Source: CAYMRB01 sp964392615 (GTDB taxonomy: Bacteria; Planctomycetota; UBA8108). From it: a stretch of 41,548 nucleotides of DNA. The notes under the pieces were generated by a model. That model worked only from the letters and a program-made list of their open reading frames with translations, made no database searches and was not told where the DNA came from. Below are positions 16,589 through 25,242 of this stretch, in pieces. Position 1 is the first letter of the stretch. Each line of letters starts with the position of its first letter. The stretch lies in the NCBI GenBank assembly GCA_964392615.1, contig CAYMRB010000026.1, positions 1-41,548 of the forward strand. The letters are read 5' to 3'. Made by a program: the position numbers and the translations under genes.

Positions 16589-17614
16589 ATGGATATCTAC
16601 CAGATCGCGCGCGACCTGATTGCCATCGATTCGACCACCGGACGCGAAGAGGGCGTCGTCGCCTACCTCGAGCGCCATCTTCGCGGCATGGGGCTCGAGG
16701 TGGACAGTCAACCCGTCGCGGCGGGGCGAAGGAACCTCATCGCGAGGCTGCCCGGGGTGAGCTTGCCGACGGTGCTCTTCTGCACGCACACCGACACGGT
16801 GCCGCCGTACATCCCGCTGCGTGAGGACGACGAGTTCATTCGCGGACGGGGCGCGTGCGACACGAAGGGCATCACCGCGTGCTTCCTCGAGGCGGGGCGG
16901 CGTTTGCTCGAGGCGGGCGCCGACGACTTCGGCTATCTCTTCGTGGTCGACGAGGAGGTCTCGAATCAGGGCGCGATTGCGGCGAACCGCACCGTGCGCG
17001 CCGAGTACGTCGTCGTCGGCGAGCCGACCGAGAATCGGCTCGCGATCGGGCACAAGGGGGCGCTCGGCGTCGAGGTGAGCGTCGAGGGGCGCGCGTCGCA
17101 CTCGGCGTACCCGGAGGCCGGCGATAGCGCGATCCATCGCCTGCTGGGCTACCTCGGCCAAGTGCTCGCCGCGGACTTCGGCAGCGACGACCTCCTCGGA
17201 CCGGCGACGGTCAACATCGGCACGATCGAGGGCGGCGAGGCGCACAACGTGCTCGCGCCGTCGGCCAAGGCGCGTGTGACGATTCGGGTCGTCGACGACA
17301 TCGACGAGGTCGAACGGCGATTTCACGCGTGCTTCACCGATGCGGAGACGGGCGAGGTCGACCGTCGCGTCGGCTTCGAGACGTTTGTACGCATGCCCGT
17401 GCCGAAGCTCGAGCGGCTCGACGGATTCGAGACGACGGTCGTGTCGTACGGCACCGATGTCCCGTTCCTCGAGGATGTCGGCCTGCCGCTCCTGATCGGC
17501 CCCGGGTCGATCCTCGACGCGCACTCGGACCACGAAAAAATCGCCAAGGCGGACATGGATCGCGCCGTCGAGCAGTACGTCGAGATCGCGCAGCGGCTGA
17601 TCGCGGGAGGATAG
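16589..17614 (+). CDS. M20 family metallopeptidase/deacylase (ArgE/DapE-like)
   Basis: Predicted 341 aa. The metal ligands of the M20 family are all visible: His67-x-Asp69 (THTDTVPP), Asp91 (GRGACDTKG), the catalytic Glu122 and ligand Glu123 (VDEEVSNQG), Glu145 (VVGEPTE) and His312 (LDAHSDHE). A dimerisation domain sits between (GHKGALGVEVSVEGRASHSAYP). Members cleave acyl groups from amino acids or short peptides (acetylornithine, succinyl-diaminopimelate and others); the substrate is not fixed here. It is somewhat shorter than typical ArgE. There are no neighbouring arginine or lysine genes. The ATG at 16589 lies about 7 nt after GATACT, a possible -10, so the transcript may be nearly leaderless. 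It is divergent from the HEAT gene; 16427-16588 holds both promoters. Confidence 0.92.
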   Translation: MDIYQIARDLIAIDSTTGREEGVVAYLERHLRGMGLEVDSQPVAAGRRNLIARLPGVSLPTVLFCTHTDTVPPYIPLREDDEFIRGRGACDTKGITACFLEAGRRLLEAGADDFGYLFVVDEEVSNQGAIAANRTVRAEYVVVGEPTENRLAIGHKGALGVEVSVEGRASHSAYPEAGDSAIHRLLGYLGQVLAADFGSDDLLGPATVNIGTIEGGEAHNVLAPSAKARVTIRVVDDIDEVERRFHACFTDAETGEVDRRVGFETFVRMPVPKLERLDGFETTVVSYGTDVPFLEDVGLPLLIGPGSILDAHSDHEKIAKADMDRAVEQYVEIAQRLIAGG

Positions 17615-17621
17615 CGGGCCG

Positions 17622-18101
17622 CTACGGCCGCACGCTCGCGACAGCCTCCCGCACGCTGCCGAGGTACGCGTCGAACTTCTCCTTCGTCGCGACGTACTCG
17701 CTGACGCGGATCGTGTTCGTGGTTAGGTCCTCGCGCACCTGCAGCGTCACCAGGTAGCGGTACGTCTCGCCGTGCGTCGTCGCCTCGAAGAGCCACTCGT
17801 GACCGTCGCGGCCGGCGGCGTCTTGGAGTGCGCCGTCCTCGAGAAGCGTGTAGCCGCGGTTGTCGACGAAGTCGGCCTGCAACGCGGCGACCCAGAAGTC
17901 GAGGTCGCCGCGGTCGTCGTCGGCGAACTCGCGCACCCACAGCTTCGCCTCGTCCGGCGTGATGAGCTTGAGTTCGTCGCTCGATTCCTCGAGGAGCAGG
18001 AACTCCTCTGGCGTCTCGATGGACAGGCAGCCGCTCAGGGCAAGGGCGAGCGCAGCCAGGCAGAGGATCGAGACGCGGTGGATCGTCGTGTTCGTGTTCA
18101 T
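17622..18101 (-). CDS. Lipoprotein of unknown function
   Basis: Predicted 159 aa. A lipoprotein signal with lipobox ALSGC gives Cys25 as the lipidated residue when the ATG at 18101 is used; an in-frame GTG three codons upstream (18110) is an alternative. The mature part is acidic (EEFLLLEESSDELKL) and beta-rich with no recognised domain. The gene starts 18 nt after the DUF4349 lipoprotein stop, so the two probably form an operon and may both act at the membrane. Function unknown. The stop codon lies in a small GGCCG/CGGCC hairpin shared with the convergent M20 gene end. Confidence 0.8.
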   Translation of the reverse strand: MNTNTTIHRVSILCLAALALALSGCLSIETPEEFLLLEESSDELKLITPDEAKLWVREFADDDRGDLDFWVAALQADFVDNRGYTLLEDGALQDAAGRDGHEWLFEATTHGETYRYLVTLQVREDLTTNTIRVSEYVATKEKFDAYLGSVREAVASVRP

Positions 18102-18119
18102 CGTTCGCACCCGTCTCTC

Positions 18120-18950
18120 TCAGAAGTCGTCCAGTACGTTTTCGACGCCGATCTGGTTGATCCACCAGAAGCGGCTCCACGTGCGCCCGCGCACTGCTGA
18201 GGGAGGCGGCGCGTTGCTGCGGAAGCTCACCGTGACCGTCGAGAACGCGATCTGCTGGGACAGGTACTTGAGCTCGCCCTCGTGGCGCTCGATCTCCTCG
18301 GTCAGGCGCCGCAGCTGCTCTTCGATTGCGAGCAGGTCCTTCACCTCTTCTGCCTTCTCGAGGAGTGCGAGGAGCCGATCGCGGCCCTTGCGCGCGTTGT
18401 CGAGGCGGATCTTGAGGTCGTAGAACTTCTTCGTCACGTCGCTCGCCTGGATGTGCTCGTTGAGCACCTTGCCCGCGCCGCGCAGCGCTTCGACGACCGC
18501 GTCGAACTCGGCGGCCGGCACGCGGCACGTGATTGAGTCGGAGCTGCGCTCCTGCAGGTAGCCGCCGCGCTCCTTGACGTCCGCGATGAACGATTCGCGC
18601 GCCTCGTCGGCGTTGGCGACGAGGATCGCGAAGCGGGCGGTGTAGATCATCAGCCGCGCCACGGGCTCGGGGGCGGGTTCGGCGTCGGGGGCGTCGGGGA
18701 GGCGAGTGTCAGGCCCGGAAGAGGCCAACGATGTCGTCGCGAGGCCGGGGGTCGCGAAGTGCTGGTGAAGGGAGTCTTCCCTCGCCATTTCCTCCACGAT
18801 CCCGCCGCTGATCGTCGGATCTATCTCATACTGCCACTGCGACGACGCCTGCGCCGCGGGAGCGCTGTCGTACAACGCCTTGGTAGTGCATCCGCTCACT
18901 CCCAGGACGGTGATCGCCGCCAGGGCGAATGCCGTTGATCGTCTCATCAT
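18120..18950 (-). CDS. DUF4349 family lipoprotein
   Basis: Predicted 276 aa. The signal ends in a lipobox (LGVSGC, Cys21). A low-complexity Pro/Asp/Glu linker (about residues 70-95) is followed by DUF4349: ARLMIYTARFAILVANADEA, GGYLQERSSDSITCRVPAAEF, then a long coiled coil (KIRLDNARKGRDRLLALLEKAEEVKDLLAIEEQLRRL) and a final strand pair (FSTVTVSFRS). Family members usually end in a transmembrane helix; here the end is only WSRFWWINQIGVENVLDDF, so anchoring seems to be by lipid alone. GGAGGGG directly precedes the two possible start ATGs. TATACT lies about 50 nt upstream. Role unknown; the family occurs in envelope proteins. Confidence 0.88.
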   Translation of the reverse strand: MMRRSTAFALAAITVLGVSGCTTKALYDSAPAAQASSQWQYEIDPTISGGIVEEMAREDSLHQHFATPGLATTSLASSGPDTRLPDAPDAEPAPEPVARLMIYTARFAILVANADEARESFIADVKERGGYLQERSSDSITCRVPAAEFDAVVEALRGAGKVLNEHIQASDVTKKFYDLKIRLDNARKGRDRLLALLEKAEEVKDLLAIEEQLRRLTEEIERHEGELKYLSQQIAFSTVTVSFRSNAPPPSAVRGRTWSRFWWINQIGVENVLDDF

Positions 18951-18998
18951 CCCCTCCGTGATCCAGCCGTGTCTCTACGTCACGTCGCGCCGCCGGAC

Positions 18999-19004
18999 AG
19001 TATA
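18999..19004 (-). promoter_or_regulatory. Possible -10 (TATACT) for the DUF4349 operon
   Basis: On the minus strand TATACT lies in GGGCACTATACTGTCC, about 48 nt before the DUF4349 start, within the 107-bp gap after the CehA-like gene. No convincing -35 box is seen. Confidence 0.4.
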
Positions 19005-19057
19005 GTGCCCGGCGTGCCGTCGAGGTTCACGCGAATCTGTCGACTCGTCGCGATTGC

Positions 19058-20728
19058 CTACTCCCCGCGGACCTTGCGCCCGAGATCGGCGTAGAACCGC
19101 CGTGCCCGCTCGAGCCGTTCGGCGATGCCGCGGCTGCGCGCGTCGTCGCGGCCGCGGACCTCGCCGTCGATGCGCTGGATCGCCGCGAGCTGCTTCGCGA
19201 TGACCGCCGGGGCGTGCTCGCGGCTCCACGTCGGCCGTTCGTCGATGACGACCCAGACCGGTGTCGAGTGCGCCGATGCGCCGTTCGTGCACTCGACGCT
19301 GGCAGCGATCCAGCGGCTCTCGTCGACGCGCCAGTCGAGCTCGACCTCGAGTGTCGTCACGTCGGTCGCCTTCTCGCCGCTCTTGCGCTCGGCGCGCCGG
19401 ATGACGCCGTCATTGCCGACGACTTCGAGCGCCTTCGGCGTACCGACGTCGGCGTGCCCGCGCGCCCGAGCGCGAATCCGCACCGTCGCCTCGGCCTCGC
19501 GCGCGAGCTCGCTGCCGGGCAGCTCGCCGTCGACGGTGAGCTCGAGCATGGGGCCGTTCGTCACGAACGTACGCCCGCGGCGCAGGCCGTCGAACCATGC
19601 GTCGATGTCGAGCCTGTCACCGCCCGTGTAGACGTACGTGCGGCACTCGCCGATCGTCGATCCCCACGGGACATCGCTGCCCGCGGCTGCGACGAAGCGA
19701 AAGCCGAGGTTGAGCCAGTCGTAGTAGTCGGCGCGATTCACCATCGCGAACTGCATGAGCTCGATGAAGTCGAGCTCGCCAGTCGTCGCGTACCACGCAA
19801 AGCCGCGCGGCAGAGCGCAGCCGTTCCAGGCGAAGTGCGCGAACCCGACGAGAGCGTCCTTCTGCGCGTGGATGCGCTGGAACGCGAGGTCGTAGAAATC
19901 GTAGGTCGGCACGTCGCGCGCGAGCGCGCTGAGGTTGAGGCCGATGATGTGCCCGAACGTGCTGCGCGGCTCCTCCTGTCCCGCGACGATGGCGTAGTTG
20001 CCTCGCTGCACGCGGTGCTTCTTGCCGAAGCCGACCTGCTTGAACTCGGTGCCGCCGTGGTGCCCCATTTCGAGCGCGTTCACGACGTTGAGGTCTTCGG
20101 CCTCGGCGTACTTCAGCAGGAACTCGCGGTGTGCGGCCTCGAGCGTCGGATGGTGCACGTGAACGTCGCCCGAGTACCAGCCGGTCTTCGCGGGCGTCGC
20201 CCACCGCTCGAGGGAGATGTCGATCTTCTGCGGCGTGACGGCGTCGACACGAATCTCCCGTCGTACCGGCACGAACTCCATGCCGTGCGACACGGCGATC
20301 GAATAACGTCCCGGCTCGAGCGCGATCGTGAATTCACCGGGCGTCTGGAACATCACCGGCTCGCGCCAGTACGGGACCGACGGGCGCAGCTCGTAGACGA
20401 AGCTGCGATCATCATTGTTGCCGGTGCCCATCGTCTTGCGCACGGGGCCGATCCAGCCGCGATCGTCGCGCGGGTACTCGATGCCGCGGTAGAAGTCCCG
20501 TGTCTGGCTCACACGGCGTGCGACGCGTCCGTCCGGTGGCAGCCGGACGCTGTTCGTGGCGAGATCGCGGATGCACGTCATCGCCGTCGTCGGCTTGCCG
20601 GACGACGCATCGACGAGGCGGATATCGATGCGGACGCGGTCCGGGTCCTCGGCCCGCGCGATAGCGGCGTGAACAGCCGTCAGGGCGACAAGAGCGACGA
20701 GGATGCGGGATGCGCGTGGGTGCTTCAT
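19058..20728 (-). CDS. Exported CehA/McbA-type metallohydrolase (PHP superfamily)
   Basis: Predicted 556 aa. The N-terminal signal peptide (about 1-26, ending ...AIARA) indicates export. A beta-sandwich-like segment (about 30-190) precedes the PHP-like catalytic domain, which starts with WYSGDVHVHHPT, has NALEMGHHGG, the GFAHFAWNG region and the late GSDVPWGSTIGECRTYVY motif. His and Asp residues in these motifs would bind the active-site metals. CehA/McbA relatives hydrolyse esters or carbamates; planctomycetes carry many copies of unknown substrate. A Ser/Thr-rich beta domain follows (about 400-510), and a helical Arg-rich tail ends the protein. It is monocistronic, on the same strand as the lipoprotein pair downstream. 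Confidence 0.9.
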   Translation of the reverse strand: MKHPRASRILVALVALTAVHAAIARAEDPDRVRIDIRLVDASSGKPTTAMTCIRDLATNSVRLPPDGRVARRVSQTRDFYRGIEYPRDDRGWIGPVRKTMGTGNNDDRSFVYELRPSVPYWREPVMFQTPGEFTIALEPGRYSIAVSHGMEFVPVRREIRVDAVTPQKIDISLERWATPAKTGWYSGDVHVHHPTLEAAHREFLLKYAEAEDLNVVNALEMGHHGGTEFKQVGFGKKHRVQRGNYAIVAGQEEPRSTFGHIIGLNLSALARDVPTYDFYDLAFQRIHAQKDALVGFAHFAWNGCALPRGFAWYATTGELDFIELMQFAMVNRADYYDWLNLGFRFVAAAGSDVPWGSTIGECRTYVYTGGDRLDIDAWFDGLRRGRTFVTNGPMLELTVDGELPGSELAREAEATVRIRARARGHADVGTPKALEVVGNDGVIRRAERKSGEKATDVTTLEVELDWRVDESRWIAASVECTNGASAHSTPVWVVIDERPTWSREHAPAVIAKQLAAIQRIDGEVRGRDDARSRGIAERLERARRFYADLGRKVRGE

Positions 20729-21033
20729 GACGCGGCCATTGCGTACCGAGAACGAGCGGGAAGTGGCAGCTCCGACGACGAGTTTGCTCTCAGGCTCGAC
20801 GATCGATGGCGAAGCTCGAGGTTACCGGCCGGCGCTTGTTCCGACAAGGAGCTGCGGAGTCCCGCCGGTTCGACCGAAAAAGAGGGTAGGCCACTCAGCG
20901 GGTTTCCGGCCCGTCGGGACGCTCGGTCTTTTCGGCCCGTCCGATTCGCGTGAGGAGCGCGTTGAATAGGCGGAGGCCGAGTCCCGTCGGACGGCCCCGG
21001 TGAGAGGCTCGGTGAAGAAGTGGAGAGAGAGTC
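20729..21033. other. Intergenic stretch with no recognised gene
   Basis: This 305-bp gap holds the upstream region of the CehA-like gene and the leader of a possible small plus-strand gene. Two near-copies of a TTTCCGGCCCGTC/TTTTCGGCCCGTC sequence are visible around 20907-20942. No convincing gene, RNA or terminator is seen. Confidence 0.5.
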
Positions 21034-21270
21034 ATGAGCGTACTGCTGATGCCGAGGAGGAGTCGATCCACGACTCGGCGGAGTCATCCCGCGACTCGGC
21101 CGGATCGTCCCACGGCTCTGCCCGGGGCGCGCGACCGGCGCGCGGCCACGCTGCTGATCCGCGGCGGTCAGGGGCGCAGTGCGGACGACGTCGTTCAGAG
21201 CGCCGACATGGCGTGCGGCCTGCTGTCCGCCGTCGTGCTGCTCGTCCTGGCCGCGATCGCGGTCCTTTGA
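21034..21270 (+). CDS. Possible small protein with C-terminal membrane helix
   Basis: Predicted 78 aa. The first 55 residues are Arg/Ser/Thr/Pro-rich and probably disordered. The last 20 or so (MACGLLSAVVLLVLAAIAVL) form one hydrophobic helix, giving a tail-anchored topology. GGAG lies 8 nt before the ATG. I recognise no family. The codon pattern in the N-terminal part is not clearly coding, since overlapping frames are open too. It is a weak call, made because the membrane helix ends exactly at a stop and the start has a plausible ribosome-binding site. Confidence 0.35.
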   Translation: MSVLLMPRRSRSTTRRSHPATRPDRPTALPGARDRRAATLLIRGGQGRSADDVVQSADMACGLLSAVVLLVLAAIAVL

Positions 21271-21283
21271 CCGTTCGAATCGT

Positions 21284-21305
21284 CTGATCCCTCCAGGACG
21301 ATCAG
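21284..21305. terminator. Weak hairpin at convergent gene ends
   Basis: CTGATC and GATCAG form a 6-bp inverted repeat with a 10-nt loop between the small plus-strand frame and the stop of the Nramp-like gene. It is short and lacks a T tract. Confidence 0.25.
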
Positions 21306-22852
21306 GGAGTCGTCCTCGAGACCCGCGCCAGCGTCACCGCGGCGATGAGCGCGCCAGCCGACAGCGTCGCGAGCAGGATGCCGATCGCGACCGCGCCGCC
21401 GAGTCCTTCGCCGATGCTCTCGGTGCCGAAGTCCCAATATCCCTTCAGGCCCAGGAGCAGGAAGGCGGTGCCGGCCGCGACGTTCAGAAGAACGAGCCAC
21501 CACGACATGCGGAGGCCTCGTGGCAGAAAGCGCACGTCGGCCCACACGCTGAGGAAGCACACGAACCCGCATGACAGGACGCCGGTGAACAGATTTGCCG
21601 GGGCGAGGAGGTCGGTCGGGCTGAGTCGCGCTTCGAACACCCACGCGCCGAGGAACTGCGCGAACAGCAGGGCGGCCGCGATGCCTCCGAACGCGCCGAC
21701 GACGCGGCGGCGCAGTCGTCGCTTCTGAGTTGGCGACGTCGTCGGGCGTACGGCGGTGGCGAACTCGCGAACGATCGTCGGGGCGACCTCGATCGTGCCG
21801 TACAGCGTGCCGAGGAGAGTCAGAAACGCACCGCAGAAGTAGAGCGGGACAAGGCGCGAGTCGAGGCTCTCGACGAACGATGCCTGCGGCCCGAGGAAGT
21901 CATCTCCCGTCGGCACGATCTCCTTGCTGCCGAGCAGCAAGCGACCCGCTGCGACGAACACGGCGCTGAACGCGATCACCGCGGCGAAGCTCAGCACGGA
22001 GTCGACGAGAGGGGCGCGGAGCCACTGGCGGCGCGGATGGCGCGGATCGCGCGCGATCGCTTCGAGCTGCTCACCCGTCGCGATACCGCAGCTCGAGCCG
22101 CCCCAGTTCTTCTCGCGGAGGAACGACACGTAGGCGAGGTAGTCGTAGCTCGCGCCGCCGACGACGCCGACGTAGAGAGTCGTCTCGATCCACACAGGGC
22201 GAGCTGCGATCTGCGGGTACTCCGTCGCGAGCCAATCGGGGTAGGCGAGCGGTTGCGGCACGAACAGTCCGCTGGCGAGAGAGCCCCAGTCGGGACCGAG
22301 AGCGATGAGCGCCGCGGTGACGCTGATGAGCATCGCGACGACGATGACGAGCTGGACGCGCTCGAGGACGGAGTAGCCTCCCGCGAAGACGACGACGAGC
22401 ACGGTGGCGAGGACTCCCAGTCCCCACAGGTACTGAGCGCCGCCCGCGAGCGCCTCGTGTGTCCCGGTGCGCTGCGCGAGGAAGTTGCCGAGGACGGTCG
22501 AGTGGAAGCCGATCCAGATCGGCACGCTGAGCACCGCGAGAACGACGAACGTCGTCGGTAGCCAACCGCGCGGTCCGGGGAGCCGCATCCAGCGTTCGAA
22601 CGGATGCGCGCCGCTGAGAACCATGTGCCGCGCCGTCGAGAACACGAGCGCCCACTTGAGGATCGCGATCGTCGCGAACACGAACAGGATGCGGTGTCCG
22701 AAGATCGCCCCGCCCCGCGACGAGAAGATCAGCTCGCCGGTGCCGATCGTCAGCGACGCGACGATCGCGCCGGGGCCGAAGAGGACGAGCCAGCTGAGCG
22801 GGTTGCGGGAAAAGACCGGCCGGAGCGGTTCAGGAGTGGCGTCGGCGGACAT
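21302..22852 (-). CDS. Nramp-like transporter lacking the usual metal-binding motifs
   Basis: Predicted 516 aa with about 11-12 membrane helices. The N terminus GPGAIVASLTIGTGELIFSS matches the first helix of the Nramp/MntH family (normally GPGxL...DPGN), and the overall layout fits. However, the metal-binding DPGN is replaced by IGTGE, and the helix-6 MPH motif is not found in the corresponding VVGGASYDYLAYVSF region. Related proteins in planctomycetes are annotated as Nramp family transporters, but manganese or iron transport should not be assumed here. The ATG at 22852 lies 15 nt after the stop of the sulfatase, so the two are probably co-transcribed. It could import a sulfatase product, its counter-ion or another small solute; this is a guess. 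Confidence 0.82.
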   Translation of the reverse strand: MSADATPEPLRPVFSRNPLSWLVLFGPGAIVASLTIGTGELIFSSRGGAIFGHRILFVFATIAILKWALVFSTARHMVLSGAHPFERWMRLPGPRGWLPTTFVVLAVLSVPIWIGFHSTVLGNFLAQRTGTHEALAGGAQYLWGLGVLATVLVVVFAGGYSVLERVQLVIVVAMLISVTAALIALGPDWGSLASGLFVPQPLAYPDWLATEYPQIAARPVWIETTLYVGVVGGASYDYLAYVSFLREKNWGGSSCGIATGEQLEAIARDPRHPRRQWLRAPLVDSVLSFAAVIAFSAVFVAAGRLLLGSKEIVPTGDDFLGPQASFVESLDSRLVPLYFCGAFLTLLGTLYGTIEVAPTIVREFATAVRPTTSPTQKRRLRRRVVGAFGGIAAALLFAQFLGAWVFEARLSPTDLLAPANLFTGVLSCGFVCFLSVWADVRFLPRGLRMSWWLVLLNVAAGTAFLLLGLKGYWDFGTESIGEGLGGAVAIGILLATLSAGALIAAVTLARVSRTTP

Positions 22853-22867
22853 GGCTCGCGGGCGCTC

Positions 22868-24400
22868 TCATCTCTTCTTCGTCGGCGCCTTCCGCGACGG
22901 CTTCGAACCCGCTTCCTTCTTCGGCAGCCACTTGCGGTGCTCGGCGATCACGTCCGCGAGCGCCGGATCGCTCGCCAGATTGTTCCACTCCCACGGGTCC
23001 TTGGTGTGGTCGTAGAGCTCCTCCGTCCCGTCGCGGTAGCGGATGTAACGCCAACGCTCCGAGCGCACCGCGTGGTTGCCGCGCAGCTGCGTCATCAGCG
23101 CGGGGCGGTCCCACTTCGCCTGCGGATTCTTCAAGAGCGGTACCAAGCTCTTCCCGTCGAGGTCGCCCTTCGCCGGCAGGCCAGCGAGCTCGATCAGCGT
23201 TGGGTAGATGTCGACGAGGCCGACGGGGCGGTCGCAGCGCGTGCCGGGCTTCGCGACGCCGGGGGCGACGAAGATCAACGGCACGTGGTTCGCCTTCTCC
23301 CACAGCGTGAACTTCACGCACGCGGTCTTGTCGCCGAGGTGATAGCCGTGGTCGGACCAGAGGACGATGATCGTGTTCTTCGCGCGGTCGGTCTCGTCGA
23401 GCCGGTCGAGCAGGCGGCCGACCATCTCGTCCGCGTAATCCGACGCGGCCTGATAGCTCTGCACCATCTTCCGCAGGCTGCCCGGGCTCCCGGCAGGCTG
23501 CTTCGTCGTGTTCTCCCAGATGAAGCGCTCGGTGTGAGCCATCTTGCGGCCGATCGGAGGGACGTCGTCGAGGTCGCCATCCGGCATCGGCGGCATGCGA
23601 ACGGTCCGCAGCGGATAGCGCGCGAACGTCGTCGACGGTGCCCAGAACGGCAGGTGCGGTCGGAAGATGCCGGCGGCCAGGAATAGCGGCTTTCGGGCCC
23701 GTTGCGACAGGCGATTCGGCGGGCCCGTCTCCCCCGGGTGGGAGCCCATGACGCGGCGGGCAAACTCGACGGTGTACTCGTCGGTCTGCTTCTCGACGTC
23801 GTGTTCGCCCCAATCCCACGACGGGCTCGCCAGCGCGCCGTGGTCGCGGCCGCGGACGTAGCCGTTGTAGTTCGCCGGCGGCTTGTGCGCGTGGATCCGC
23901 AGCTTGTAGAACTCCTCGAACGAAGGATTGTTCGCGCGATCCGTGCCCGTGCCGCCGTGATGGAAGATCTTGCCCGCGCCGATCGCCGCGTAGCCGTTCT
24001 GCTTGAAGTGCTGCGGCAGCGTGACGACGTCGGGGACGAGCTTCTTCCATGGGTCGCGGTTGCTGTACACGCCGCTGGTCGACGGCCTCAGTCCGGTGAG
24101 AATCGCCGTGCGCGACGGATTGCAGCCCGGCGCGGCGCAATAGGCTCGCGTGAAGAACGTTCCACGCGCAGCGAGCCGCTCGAGGTTCGGCGTCCGGATC
24201 GGATGGCTCTCATCGAAGAGCGTCGTCCAATCGTTCATGTCGTCGATCGCGATGAAGAGCACGTCCGGCTTGGCGGGGCGGGACGGCTCCGTTGCGGCGC
24301 ATGGGCTCAGCGTCGCGAGCAGCAGACCTGCGCAGACTATCGAGCAGCAGAGCGGGTTCGGCACGGGAGGGGCCTCGTCGTCTTCGATTCGAGACGGCAT
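22868..24400 (-). CDS. Exported type I sulfatase (iduronate-2-sulfatase-like)
   Basis: Predicted 510 aa. A signal peptide (about 14-37) precedes DVLFIAIDDMNDW, whose Asp53/Asp54 bind calcium. The sulfatase signature CNPSRTAILTG has Cys93 as the residue turned into formylglycine. HLPFWAPSTTF, WSDHGYHLGDK (metal ligands) and a C-terminal ELYDHTKDPWEWNNLA complete the fold. The order and motifs resemble the S1_7/iduronate-sulfatase-like group that planctomycetes use on sulfated polysaccharides. The ATG at 24400 has GAGG 9 nt upstream; earlier in-frame residues look non-coding. The tail is Lys-rich. It is the first gene of a two-gene operon with the Nramp-like transporter. A formylglycine-generating enzyme is not in the window. 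Confidence 0.96.
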   Translation of the reverse strand: MPSRIEDDEAPPVPNPLCCSIVCAGLLLATLSPCAATEPSRPAKPDVLFIAIDDMNDWTTLFDESHPIRTPNLERLAARGTFFTRAYCAAPGCNPSRTAILTGLRPSTSGVYSNRDPWKKLVPDVVTLPQHFKQNGYAAIGAGKIFHHGGTGTDRANNPSFEEFYKLRIHAHKPPANYNGYVRGRDHGALASPSWDWGEHDVEKQTDEYTVEFARRVMGSHPGETGPPNRLSQRARKPLFLAAGIFRPHLPFWAPSTTFARYPLRTVRMPPMPDGDLDDVPPIGRKMAHTERFIWENTTKQPAGSPGSLRKMVQSYQAASDYADEMVGRLLDRLDETDRAKNTIIVLWSDHGYHLGDKTACVKFTLWEKANHVPLIFVAPGVAKPGTRCDRPVGLVDIYPTLIELAGLPAKGDLDGKSLVPLLKNPQAKWDRPALMTQLRGNHAVRSERWRYIRYRDGTEELYDHTKDPWEWNNLASDPALADVIAEHRKWLPKKEAGSKPSRKAPTKKR

Positions 24401-24504
24401 GACGACGATCCTCGCGTTCTCGTGGCTCGGACGCAAGCCCCCCGGGTTGAGGTGGGGGCTTCGCGCGCGGCCGCCCATCGGCTACCATTCGCAGTCTTAC
24501 GGTC

Positions 24505-25083
24505 ATGCTGCGTCGAGAACTCTACCGCACCGAAGCCTGCCGCCTCGTCGAGCTGGGCAGCGATCGAGCCGTGTCCTGGCTCGTCGAGAATGCCGACCTG
24601 TTGCCCCCTTCCGGTCGCGCTCTCGACGTCGCGTGCGGTTCCGGCCGCCACGCGCTTCTCCTCGGCGCGGTCGGTTTCGAAGTCGTCGCGATCGACCGGG
24701 ATGAGGAGCGCATCGGGGTGTTGCGCGAGCTCGCGACACGGGTCGATGGCTCCATCGAGACCGTCCAGCGCGACCTCGAGACGGGCGATGTCGACTTCGG
24801 CGTCGCCGAGTACGATCTCGTCGTCGTCGTGAATTACCTGCACCGCCCGCTCTTTCCGGTCCTTGCGCGCGCGCTGCGCCCCGGCGGCGTGCTGCTCTAC
24901 GAGACGTTCACCATGGAGCAGGCCGTCGCCAACGGTCGGCCGCGCAATCCAGACCACCTGCTGCGGAGCGACGAGCTTCCCGGCCGCGTCGGCACGCTCG
25001 AGCTGCTCCGCCAGCGGGAGGGCGAGTTCGACGGCCGCTGGATCTCCTCCATCGTCGCCCGAGCTCCCGTCGCCTCGCGTTAG
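24505..25083 (+). CDS. Class I SAM-dependent methyltransferase (TehB-like)
   Basis: Predicted 192 aa, a single Rossmann methyltransferase. Motif I is ALDVACGSGRHALLL, motif II has an acidic end (VVAIDRDEERI), and YDLVVVVNYLHRPLFPVL plus LRPGGVLLYETFT follow, as in small TehB/UbiE-like enzymes. The substrate is unknown. The ATG is 16 nt after GGCTACCAT, a possible -10 element, so the leader is short. It diverges from the sulfatase gene, with about 100 bp between them. No methylation partner gene is adjacent. Confidence 0.92.
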   Translation: MLRRELYRTEACRLVELGSDRAVSWLVENADLLPPSGRALDVACGSGRHALLLGAVGFEVVAIDRDEERIGVLRELATRVDGSIETVQRDLETGDVDFGVAEYDLVVVVNYLHRPLFPVLARALRPGGVLLYETFTMEQAVANGRPRNPDHLLRSDELPGRVGTLELLRQREGEFDGRWISSIVARAPVASR

Positions 25084-25242
25084 CAGAATGACTTCGGTCT
25101 CTTTCGCAGTTGCGAGGCGGAGTTGCACGCCATCTTGCCGTAGCGGCTCAATCCGTCGGTGGCAGCGTGTCGAATAGTAAGGCGGACCAGCGCCGACAGC
25201 GCGAGTACAGCCCTCCCTCTGCCCCACGGATTCTCCTGCCCC

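Noticed and set aside
17617..17629. GGCCG-CTA-CGGCC hairpin as a terminator
   Set aside because: Only five pairs, overlapping a stop codon, no T tract; too weak to call.
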